Origin: Crocinitomicaceae bacterium
GTDB taxonomy: Bacteria > Bacteroidota > Bacteroidia > Flavobacteriales_D > Crocinitomicaceae
Direction: 5' to 3'
NCBI GenBank assembly: GCA_021738405.1
Contig: JAIPCC010000014.1
Span: 1-39,462, forward strand
Length of the DNA: 39,462 bases
Below are positions 16,401 through 22,860 of this stretch, one piece after another (positions within the stretch are counted from its first letter, which is position 1; the number at the start of each line of letters is the position of its first letter). The position numbers were made by a program, and so were the translations under genes. The notes under the pieces are model-generated. The model worked only from the letters and a program-made list of their open reading frames with translations. It was not told where the DNA came from and made no database searches.

Positions 16401-18281
16401 TCTACAGAGATCGGAAATACTACCGCTACCAATCCAATATCCTCGGAGAATGGGAATCTTTCTACCACAACCAATCCAAATTCCTCCGAAAATGGAAACG
16501 TTTCAACCACGACTCCAGAGAACGGAAATATCAACTCCATTAACCCAAATTCTTCCGAAAATGGGAATATTTCTACCACCACTTCAGATAATGGTAATCT
16601 AGGGTTGAATCAAGAATTGGGGAATTCGGAGATCATCAATTCAAATCGTTCATCAACGGAAAATAGGAATACAACCTCCACCAATCCGGAACTCATACAA
16701 GAACAAATTTCAAGATTTGAACAAGAACTATTGGCTATCTCGATGATGGGTGGCGATGAAATCCCGAAGACGCTTCCGAAGATAGAACGACTGGGGCTTT
16801 CGAATGAGGCACTTGAAAGTTTGGAGCAGCAATTGGTACTTCCAGTAATAGATGCTACTGAGCAAGGTGTTGATGTGGAGGCATATGTGAATTACGCGGA
16901 GCAGCGTCGGGTTTTTGAGCAAACGAAAATCGAGTTGCTGCGCAATCAGCAGGAGCTGAGGGCGATTGAAGAAGATTTTCGAGCTGAAAAGAAGGAACAG
17001 CTTGCGGCTTTGATTTTGGCTCAGGTGCAATTACAAGAACGTTTGAACGCGCAACAGCGCGCTTTAGTGGCCTTGCCGAATCAGGCCGTATACGAGGCGC
17101 TCTTGCAGCAAAATTACAGGCCTCAGGTGAGTGCGCAGGGTGAATTGGCGCAGGGCGTGGGTTCTGCTGCGGTGGCGGGAAGTGTTTTTGCGGTGCAAGA
17201 AAAACAGGCGCAAACGCAAGCAACACCTTTGCCAGTTGGTTTGCCTTGTCCGCAAGGGTTGGTATTTAGAGTTCAGGTAGGTGCATTTAGAAAACCGGTT
17301 CCGGCCGAGCGTTTTCGGGAATTTACGCCGGTTGATGGTCAGGTGTTAGCCAATGGGCTCACGGTGTATATGGCGGGGTATTTTAGCTCGTCTGCCGAGG
17401 CACTGCAACAACAGAAATTGATCCGCACGCTGGGTTATCCGGATGCGTTTGTAGTGGCTTATCAAAATTGCAGCCGCTTGAGTTTGGCGCAGGGTAGGGC
17501 TTTGGAAACTTCGACGACCTCACGACCACAAGAATTGGCAAGTAGTAGTCTTTTTGCCTCTCCCGGACAAGGATTGTATTATACGGTTCAAGTAGGGGTT
17601 TACAATAGGCCTTTGACTTCTGAGGCGCAAATTGGCCTGAGCGAACTCATTGAGGCCAAAACAGCTAAAGGACAATATAGGTATGCGAGCGGTAAGTTTG
17701 GGAACTTAAAAGACGCCAAGGCCAGACAGCAATTGGCCGTTGCAAAAGGCATTACAGACGCTTTTATTGTGGCTTATTATCAGGGCAAGCGCATCGATTT
17801 AGCACAAGCTAGGTTGTTGGCGCAATCGGGCATTGCCTTTGAGCAAAACTTTGAGCAAAATCAGGTGCCAGCGCTATCTGCTGAACTGCAGCAAAAATTA
17901 TTGGCCCTTGAGCTTCCTCAAACGCAGCCGCTGAAAATCCCGGATCCGGTGCTGCGCTACGAAACCAAATGTACAGATTGCCAAGCGGAGCTCAGCAGAT
18001 ACAACAGAGTAGGGGTATTTGTCTATGACCCGGAAAAAGATCTCATTATGTCGGCGATGCAAAAAGCGTCTGAATGGGATGTCGTGCAGCTGATGTACAT
18101 GAAAGAATTGCGCAAGAAAACACCGACTTTAAAAGGGGAGACACAAACGCTTGAATTGGACCTCAATGGTCTTGATGGCGCCTTTGTGGATTGGTTGCTG
18201 CGACAAGCAAATAGTTACGAGCTGAGCAAAGACCAGCAAGGCAATCTGCAGCTCAGGTTTGTACTGCCGTCAGTAGACTAA
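13479..18281 (+). CDS. Giant TPR / beta-propeller / coiled-coil / SPOR envelope protein, PorE-like layout
   Basis: The product is 1600 residues from a GTG start that gives a clean signal peptide (to about ALAQ, residue 25). Domains in order: TPR-like helices (30-150: YSAALVDYRQLL, EAAKYFDVAL, QAIKAYENYQQL); PD40-type beta-propeller blades (about 170-345: DPLSNESFGFYDAASQTLYF); a carboxypeptidase-regulatory-like beta-sandwich (about 349-420: VSDATGAYQVALPQKGDFLLEI); Gln/Ala-rich coiled coils (about 500-775); an Asn/Ser/Thr-rich repeat tract (about 777-1070); a second coiled coil (1073-1190); two SPOR-like domains (about 1260-1350, VFRVQVGAF; about 1366-1455, YYTVQVGVY); and a final 115-residue domain with a CTDC pair. 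SPOR domains bind peptidoglycan. TPR, propeller and regulatory sandwich in this order is the layout of T9SS component PorE, which ends in OmpA_C instead. A periplasmic or outer-membrane structural role is inferred. Confidence 0.85.
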   Translation: MRTKRLIYFVFTVLLLGQNQSALAQSQSSLEKRAAQAFAQQNYSAALVDYRQLLAKDQQNPNFNYHYGVCLFEVDNHFEAAKYFDVALGLKQISDPLLYYYRAQIFQEQYFFAQAIKAYENYQQLSQQAKTPRDVSRQIAECQRGLKEVSAFIRLPLLSLQTTKNPKFYSAYPFAPDDYTFYEAPEVHSKNNAKHAHVPVYAYKRGMKYRILASYGPKGTQLDLYIQKKDANNNWGSPQLIGGGVNDPLSNESFGFYDAASQTLYFSSTAQSIGAHDLFKASFELTTNTASAIEKMPYPYASPSDDLFYVCDAAQNQAYFATSRQGVVGQYEIYTLQLDAPVRSNFVFAGFFTNELQPESKALSLQFTDLLTSEVYGPFVSDATGAYQVALPQKGDFLLEIQVDGASKVYQTRFSIPNLQPQTILQQQVLYFSDELGKEQWQVRNQLLEQDPATQLAGFSKLQMNVAKGGLLQAKTSALESSKPLQVSLAATFGFAAQDTAAFVTQMIDTLLAAEVSLENQVRLMELLRQDFEQQLDVREQLLAKLSQAITQPSSASEREELLQELAAVESALAFNQRWIQINQAANIPDLVLLDTLRALNERHQALLLSGDSLGLLAGWTQQQAALQQYLEIAAFDGASALEAAALEQKRSLQKLIQEEAAIKAQQQQVAQQIKQLQTALPLQSKKEQAQTQLQIAARERESKALDATATQLRSEREAAAAELQVFDQSSRKAAYLKAAENQSLPQINLQSSYDELLAQYAQQQDLSQNLKSQLATTENENVSTVTNPISSENGNVSTTTPENGNLGSNQELGNSEIINSNRTSTENGNTTSTNPISSENGNLSTTTNPISSENGNVSTITNPISSENGNVSTTTPENGNLGSNQELGNSEIINSNRTSTENGNTTSTNPISSENGNLSTTTNPISSENGSVSTATNPNSSENGNVSTTTPENGNLGSNQELGNSEIINSNRSSTEIGNTTATNPISSENGNLSTTTNPNSSENGNVSTTTPENGNINSINPNSSENGNISTTTSDNGNLGLNQELGNSEIINSNRSSTENRNTTSTNPELIQEQISRFEQELLAISMMGGDEIPKTLPKIERLGLSNEALESLEQQLVLPVIDATEQGVDVEAYVNYAEQRRVFEQTKIELLRNQQELRAIEEDFRAEKKEQLAALILAQVQLQERLNAQQRALVALPNQAVYEALLQQNYRPQVSAQGELAQGVGSAAVAGSVFAVQEKQAQTQATPLPVGLPCPQGLVFRVQVGAFRKPVPAERFREFTPVDGQVLANGLTVYMAGYFSSSAEALQQQKLIRTLGYPDAFVVAYQNCSRLSLAQGRALETSTTSRPQELASSSLFASPGQGLYYTVQVGVYNRPLTSEAQIGLSELIEAKTAKGQYRYASGKFGNLKDAKARQQLAVAKGITDAFIVAYYQGKRIDLAQARLLAQSGIAFEQNFEQNQVPALSAELQQKLLALELPQTQPLKIPDPVLRYETKCTDCQAELSRYNRVGVFVYDPEKDLIMSAMQKASEWDVVQLMYMKELRKKTPTLKGETQTLELDLNGLDGAFVDWLLRQANSYELSKDQQGNLQLRFVLPSVD
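15837..16688 (+). repeat. In-frame 225-bp tandem repeat inside the 1600-aa gene
   Basis: Units start near 15837, 16062, 16287 and 16539. The spacing is 225, 225 and 252 bases, so one unit carries an extra 27-base piece and the last is partial. The segment around GAATTGGGGAATTCGGAGAT recurs at 15912, 16137, 16362 and 16614. Units 1 and 2 are nearly identical at DNA level; units 3 and 4 have drifted. Each 75-residue unit is built from smaller blocks such as NPISSENGNVSTTT and TPENGNLGSNQELGNSE. All lengths are multiples of three, so copy change keeps the frame. Confidence 0.95.
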
Positions 18282-19666
18282 TTACTGAACAATTGACTAA
18301 AGATGAGGTCGATGGTTTGGGTGCGCGCATTGGGTAAGGGCCCGAGCGCATCTAGGTAAAGCACTTTGAGTTGTGGATCGAGTAAGATATAAGCTGGCGA
18401 GCTTTTCCAATCTAATTGCTGCCACAAAGTTGCTGTTTTCGGTAGGTCTAAGCGCTGCCACTTGGCGCCTTCAAAGGCTTTGTTGTCGGCGTTGGTCCAA
18501 ACAGCATCTGCTTGCACAAACGTGATGATTTGCACCTTGTTTTTGTAGCGCTCGGCCAAACGTTTGAGGGCGGCCATTTCGGCGATGCATTTTTGATTGC
18601 CGGGAATATAGTGATGCAAATAAAGGTATTGATTGGGCTCTAGGCGCAAGCCCAGTTGCTTTTCGACATAACTCCGGCTCCAGGTTTGGCCATTCCCCAA
18701 TTTACTTTTTTCTAGCCAAAAATATCCTGCTGCATCGCGTAGCCCTTTCTGCTGACCTTCACTGGATAATTTCATCAGGAGTTCCAACGCCAGTTCTTTG
18801 GGGATGCGATTGGTTTGTTCACCCTCTATGATGATTTCTAGAGCTACAAACTCTGCCCAGGCAACATTGTAAATGTAGGGGTCTTGTTGGAGGGCCTTGA
18901 TCAAGCCGTCTAGGCTATTGGCTTGAATAGAGATGTCAATGGCATTGCGCACCTTGAGCTCGACTTGTGAGTCGTAGTTTTCATAAAAAAGTTGCGCGTA
19001 TTCGATGAGTTTGGGTTGGGTGTAGTCGACGCTATCGGTTTGGAGGTAAAAGTTGAATTTGTCGTCTTTGGAGGGGCCGCCAATGACCGAAAAGTTATCG
19101 ATGGTCAGGCCCACGCTGTATTTGATATAATCTCTCAAAACCGCGTTGCTCTCTTCACCGTAGACCATTGCGGTTTCGGCCTTGAAGGCGAGCACTTTCA
19201 AAATGAATTCATTGCTGCGGATGTCTTTAAGTTGGTAGATATCGGCGATGTAGTTGTCCATCCAGGCTTCAAAACCTAAAATGCGGTAATTGATGTCGTT
19301 GGTGTCGAGTTGGTAAAACAGCAATTCAACATCTTGTTGGTCCTGGTTGTAAAAGGTTTGTTGCTCCACTTCAGGCAATTCGATGAGGTAACGCCCCTTG
19401 GGTTGGGTATAGAAAAGCGCGCATTTGTTGCTGCCGCAAATTTGCAAAGTAGTAATTGCCTGGAGGTCTAGTTGCGCATTGAAAATTCCCATGGAGTCGG
19501 GACTAACACGCTGTAAAAAAGTTTTTTGCTGGCTAAGCTGATTGTCGATTTGATAAATATCGAGCGTGGTTTCATTCCAAAAGGAAAGGCCACGGAGTTG
19601 TACTTGGGCCTCAAAAGAGGAGCACAGTACGAGCATGCTCATGAAAAGAAGTTGCTTCACGTGCAT
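18278..19666 (-). CDS. Exported protein with C-terminal thioredoxin-like fold lacking CxxC
   Basis: The product is 462 residues from the ATG at 19666, which overlaps the coaD stop as TGATG; the TTG one codon upstream is unlikely. A signal peptide (MHVKQLLFMSMLVLCSSFEAQ) is followed by a beta-rich N-terminal domain like those of TlpA-type Bacteroidota lipoproteins, then a helical middle. The last 120 or so residues look like a thioredoxin fold: YLYLHHYIPGNQKCIAEM, VQIITFV, then SSPAYILLDPQLKVLYLDALG. Where TlpA proteins have WCxxC there is only GNQKC, one cysteine, so disulfide exchange is unlikely. It may bind or sense rather than reduce. The 3' end overlaps the convergent 1600-residue gene by 4 bases. 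It ends the DUF3822-rsmD-coaD series, and its true role is unknown. Confidence 0.75.
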   Translation of the reverse strand: MHVKQLLFMSMLVLCSSFEAQVQLRGLSFWNETTLDIYQIDNQLSQQKTFLQRVSPDSMGIFNAQLDLQAITTLQICGSNKCALFYTQPKGRYLIELPEVEQQTFYNQDQQDVELLFYQLDTNDINYRILGFEAWMDNYIADIYQLKDIRSNEFILKVLAFKAETAMVYGEESNAVLRDYIKYSVGLTIDNFSVIGGPSKDDKFNFYLQTDSVDYTQPKLIEYAQLFYENYDSQVELKVRNAIDISIQANSLDGLIKALQQDPYIYNVAWAEFVALEIIIEGEQTNRIPKELALELLMKLSSEGQQKGLRDAAGYFWLEKSKLGNGQTWSRSYVEKQLGLRLEPNQYLYLHHYIPGNQKCIAEMAALKRLAERYKNKVQIITFVQADAVWTNADNKAFEGAKWQRLDLPKTATLWQQLDWKSSPAYILLDPQLKVLYLDALGPLPNARTQTIDLIFSQLFSN

Positions 19667-20121
19667 CAAACGAGCAGTTCGTGGTTGGTTACGAAAGGCG
19701 TGATGTCAGCGCCATTTTGATACATTTCTCGGATGATACTCGAGTTGAGTGCGCTGTGGGCTTGTGCGGTCAGGAAAAAGACGGTGTCTATGCCCGAGAT
19801 AGCGTGGTTCATGTGGCCGATGCTGCGCTCGTATTCAAAATCTTTGGCGTCGCGCAAGCCGCGCACAATATGTGTCGCTGCGATATCCTTGCAAAACTCG
19901 ACTGTTAGCTTTTGAAAGGACGCAACACGTACCTGAGGCTGATCGAGAAAGAGCGATTGGATATGCGCTATTTTTTTGTCTGTGCTAAAAAGGCCTTGCT
20001 TTTTGGAGTTGATACCAACGCCAATGACCACTTCGTCAAACAAACTGAGCGTCTGATGTACTATGGCTTCATGGCCTTTGGTAAAGGGGTCAAAACTTCC
20101 GGGGAAAAGACAGCGTTTCAT
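19666..20121 (-). CDS. coaD: Phosphopantetheine adenylyltransferase
   Basis: The enzyme adenylates 4'-phosphopantetheine to dephospho-CoA, the penultimate step of CoA synthesis. The product is 151 residues, slightly shorter than the usual 155-165. The nucleotidyltransferase motif CLFPGSFDPFTKGHEAI is at residues 4-20, with the TKGH version of the (H/T)xGH signature. IVRGLRDAKDFEYERSIGHMN is the substrate-binding segment, and SALNSSIIREMYQNGADI corresponds to the ISSTxVR region. The ATG overlaps the rsmD stop by 4 bases (ATGA), and the stop overlaps the next gene's ATG. Confidence 0.96.
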   Translation of the reverse strand: MKRCLFPGSFDPFTKGHEAIVHQTLSLFDEVVIGVGINSKKQGLFSTDKKIAHIQSLFLDQPQVRVASFQKLTVEFCKDIAATHIVRGLRDAKDFEYERSIGHMNHAISGIDTVFFLTAQAHSALNSSIIREMYQNGADITPFVTNHELLV

Positions 20122-20663
20122 GTGGTGTGCTTGAAAAAACTAAAATACACATTTCCAAAATTGCGACAAGCATCGAATTGCGCTACGGCAGAAAAATCGT
20201 GTTGTTTGCCGTGTTCGATGATGACCAAGCCGTCTGGAGTGAGGAGTTGTTTCTCAAAAATGGTTTGAATGAGCTCTTCGTGAAAGCCCAGATGGTAGGG
20301 CGGATCTGCAAAAATGAGGTCGTACTGGACGTTTTTGGCGTTGCGGCAATAAATCACGCAATCGGATTTATACACTTGCATTGCTTCGGCAATTTGCAGT
20401 TGCTGAACGTTTTGTTTGAGGTATTGAACACAGCGCGGATGGCTGTCTATTGCTAAAAGATGCGCAGCCCCTCTGCTGACAAATTCAAATGAAATGTTGC
20501 CAGTTCCGGCGCATAAATCCAGTACCCTGAGGTCATCGAGGTCTACTGAGTTTTCTAACATATTGAAAAGCCCTTCTTTGGCGTAGTCAGTGGTGGGTCT
20601 AGAAGGAAAGCCCGGCGGTGTGGCAAAACGCTTGCCTTTTAATGATCCTCGGATGATGCGCAC
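20118..20663 (-). CDS. rsmD: 16S rRNA (guanine966-N2)-methyltransferase
   Basis: RsmD methylates G966 of 16S rRNA in the assembled small subunit. From the GTG at 20663 the product is 181 residues and begins VRIIRGSLKGKRF, matching the family N-terminus (typically MRIISGxxKGRxL). The frame is open back to a TTG at 20705, but that would add 14 atypical residues. Further motifs are RPTTDYAKEGLFNML, the SAM-binding VLDLCAGTGNISFE, AIDSHPRCV, and the catalytic FADPPYHL. It overlaps the DUF3822 gene upstream by 25 bases and coaD downstream by 4. Confidence 0.93.
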   Translation of the reverse strand: MRIIRGSLKGKRFATPPGFPSRPTTDYAKEGLFNMLENSVDLDDLRVLDLCAGTGNISFEFVSRGAAHLLAIDSHPRCVQYLKQNVQQLQIAEAMQVYKSDCVIYCRNAKNVQYDLIFADPPYHLGFHEELIQTIFEKQLLTPDGLVIIEHGKQHDFSAVAQFDACRNFGNVYFSFFKHTT

Positions 20664-21385
20664 AAAATTTGGTTTTGGTAGGTTGGGGTGTCGTAAAAAG
20701 TGCAATTGTAGTGCTCAAAATCTTTGAATTGACTGATGAGCGCAGCAAAGGCGGGGTATTCAAAACGCTCACTGGCGTCGTAGAGGTCTAGTGCGAGGTG
20801 CTGGGGCAACTGCAGTTTTTGTTGATGCGCCAGTAAGAAATAAAGGATATCTGTAATTTGTTGGTATTCATTGGCCGTGCAGCACAAAAGTTTGCTGTCT
20901 TTGAAGGCAATCAGTACAAAATGTGTGGCTTCTATCAAGAGCACTACTTTGTCTTTCGGATGCTGCGCACTCAGGTGCGCAAGTTGTAGCGCTGCGCTGT
21001 GCTGTACTTGTGGTGTGTGCAAATCGTATTTGGCAAAGTCATAGAGCCAAACCGGAATGCTGTAGATCAGGATGAGGTCGAGTGCAGGAAGCACTTGATG
21101 TGTGAGGTGCTGGTTTGCAGGGATTTCTCCTTGATTGAGTTGGTAATAAGCCGCCAATTGATTGGGGTCAAAAAGCGCTCTCGGAAACAAAGTATAATTA
21201 GGACTGAACCATAAAACGCGCTGCAGGGTGTGGCTTTCAAGTGCTTTTTTGATTGGGCCAGACATGCGCTCCCGGGCAAAAGGTTTGTCGGTTTCGAGTG
21301 GGAGGGTTTGCGCCACCACTTCTTCTTCTGCGTGTTCGAGCAGCAAGAGCGTAGAATCTGTATAGTGAAGTACCAAACGCGACAT
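20639..21385 (-). CDS. DUF3822 family protein
   Basis: The product is 248 residues without signal peptide or membrane segment. It resembles the Bacteroidota DUF3822 family, which regularly precedes rsmD and coaD as here. Visible features are a beta-rich first part (LVLHYTDSTLLLLE), LQRVLWFSPNYTLFPRALFD, the central DLILIYSIPVWLYDFAKY, HFVLIAFKDSKLLCCTANEY, and a C-terminal FEHYNCTFYDTPTYQNQ. Two half-molecules with similar strand patterns suggest an actin/ASKHA-like fold, but I cannot confirm that. No catalytic residue is assignable. The position implies a link to ribosome modification or CoA synthesis only by operon. Confidence 0.82.
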   Translation of the reverse strand: MSRLVLHYTDSTLLLLEHAEEEVVAQTLPLETDKPFARERMSGPIKKALESHTLQRVLWFSPNYTLFPRALFDPNQLAAYYQLNQGEIPANQHLTHQVLPALDLILIYSIPVWLYDFAKYDLHTPQVQHSAALQLAHLSAQHPKDKVVLLIEATHFVLIAFKDSKLLCCTANEYQQITDILYFLLAHQQKLQLPQHLALDLYDASERFEYPAFAALISQFKDFEHYNCTFYDTPTYQNQILCASSEDH

Positions 21386-21422
21386 GGCTTGTTTATAAGT
21401 CTTTGGGCTTAGCGCCTTAGTA

Positions 21423-21430
21423 CAAAGCTA
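21423..21430 (-). promoter_or_regulatory. -7 promoter box for the DUF3822-rsmD-coaD operon
   Basis: On the minus strand this is TAGCTTTG, a full match to TAnnTTTG, 37 bases upstream of the DUF3822 ATG. It lies back-to-back with a plus-strand box at 21438. Confidence 0.45.
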
Positions 21431-21437
21431 CAATATT

Positions 21438-21445
21438 TAATTTTG
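21438..21445 (+). promoter_or_regulatory. -7 promoter box for the helicase gene
   Basis: TAATTTTG is a full match to TAnnTTTG, 23 bases upstream of the helicase ATG. It is separated by only 7 bases from the divergent box at 21423-21430, so the two promoters may interfere with each other. Confidence 0.45.
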
Positions 21446-21468
21446 TTAATGCGCAGAACGCTCAAATC

Positions 21469-22860
21469 ATGAACCAAGCACTCACTTTTACTTTAGATCA
21501 AGAACAAGCGCTTGCGCAGTTTTTGGAATTTATCCGTGCGCGCCAAACGCGCAAGTTGTGGGTGCTCACGGGCTATGCCGGTACGGGAAAATCAACGCTT
21601 ATTGCACACCTCGTGCAGCAAATGCGCGCCGAAAACCTGCCTTTTAAATTGCTTGCCCCAACGGGTAGGGCAGCCAAAGTACTGTCTAACTATGCGGGTT
21701 TCCCTGCGAGTACCATTCACCGACATATTTATTTCTCCGGCGGAGAACTCAGTACGCAAGGGCTCTCGCTGGCCAAAAACCTGCATAAAAGCACTTTGTT
21801 TTTTGTCGATGAAGCCTCTATGCTCGCGGCGTCATCTGCCTATGAAGCCAACAACGTGCTCGAAGACCTACTGAATTATGTCTACAACGGCGAAAATTGC
21901 CACCTGATTTTCATCGGAGACCCCGGTCAGTTGCCGCCAGTGGGGCAAGAGCAGAGTTTGGCTCTAGAGCCTGAGCTTTTGGTCACAGCCTTCCCGACAC
22001 TGCACATTTGGCACAGCCACCTCACCCAAGTGGTTCGTGTCCATGAGAGCTCAGGTATTCTTACAGCCGCCACTTACCTGCGTCAAAAACAAGAATTTGA
22101 ACTCCCCTTATTTCCTAAACTGAGTCAGTTTACCGATGCGAGTGTCCAAGAAATCAGTGGTGCAGACTTTCAAGAAAGCCTCGAGAGTTCTATGGCACAA
22201 GTGGGTACAGACGAAACCATCCTCTTGACGCTGGCCAACAAACGCGCCAACCAATGGAATCTCGAAATCCGCAATCGCTTGTTTTACCGAGAAGAAGTAT
22301 TGGAAAAGGGCGACCTACTGATGGTGGTCAAGAACAATTACTTTTGGCTAGACCCGAGTTCAAAGATGGGATTTATTGCCAATGGTGAGTTGGCCCGCGT
22401 AGACCGCGTCCGAAAGCTCGAAGCGTATTACGGTTTTGAATTTGCCCAGCTCGATCTCTGTTTTGTCGATTACCCCGATCAAGGGCCCATTACCTGTATC
22501 GTGCACATCCAAAGTTTGTCTGACGAGGGGCCGAGCCTGAGTCGAGACGTTTTGCGTAAATTATTTTATGCCATTGAAGCCGAACACACCGACATCAAAA
22601 ACAAACAAAAACGCTACCGTGAGGTACTCAAAAATCCGTATTTCAATGCGCTGCAAATCAAGTACGCCCATGCCGTTACGGTTCACAAAGCACAGGGTGG
22701 CCAATGGGCACATGTCTATGTAGATTACGGCTATTTACCTGAAGAACGCAAAAATGCGGCTTATTTGCGCTGGCTCTATACAGCCATTACGCGGGCGAGT
22801 GAAAAACTTTTTTTACTGAATTTTCCGCCTGACTTTTTTGCACTCAACGCGCCCAAATAG
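21469..22860 (+). CDS. RecD/Dda-like superfamily 1 DNA helicase
   Basis: The product is 463 residues. It has superfamily 1B helicase motifs in order: Walker A GYAGTGKST (35-43); LLAPTGRAAKVLS followed by STIHRHIY (motif Ia region); Walker B FFVDEASML; motif III LIFIGDPGQLPPVG; and the C-terminal VTVHKAQGGQW followed by LYTAITRASEKLFLL. Such proteins unwind DNA 5' to 3' with ATP. The size is far below RecD2 and RecD, and no RecBC partners are in the window, so it probably acts alone like Dda. It is commonly annotated as an AAA family ATPase or exodeoxyribonuclease V alpha-like protein. Its 3' end overlaps the convergent M61 peptidase gene by 17 bases. Confidence 0.9.
   Translation: MNQALTFTLDQEQALAQFLEFIRARQTRKLWVLTGYAGTGKSTLIAHLVQQMRAENLPFKLLAPTGRAAKVLSNYAGFPASTIHRHIYFSGGELSTQGLSLAKNLHKSTLFFVDEASMLAASSAYEANNVLEDLLNYVYNGENCHLIFIGDPGQLPPVGQEQSLALEPELLVTAFPTLHIWHSHLTQVVRVHESSGILTAATYLRQKQEFELPLFPKLSQFTDASVQEISGADFQESLESSMAQVGTDETILLTLANKRANQWNLEIRNRLFYREEVLEKGDLLMVVKNNYFWLDPSSKMGFIANGELARVDRVRKLEAYYGFEFAQLDLCFVDYPDQGPITCIVHIQSLSDEGPSLSRDVLRKLFYAIEAEHTDIKNKQKRYREVLKNPYFNALQIKYAHAVTVHKAQGGQWAHVYVDYGYLPEERKNAAYLRWLYTAITRASEKLFLLNFPPDFFALNAPK

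Noticed and set aside
15837-16688. CRISPR array
   Set aside because: Repeats are contiguous with a 225-base period, translate in frame, and have no unique spacers or cas genes nearby.
20664-20705. TTG start for rsmD
   Set aside because: It adds 14 residues not seen in the family. The GTG at 20663 gives the expected VRIIRG start.
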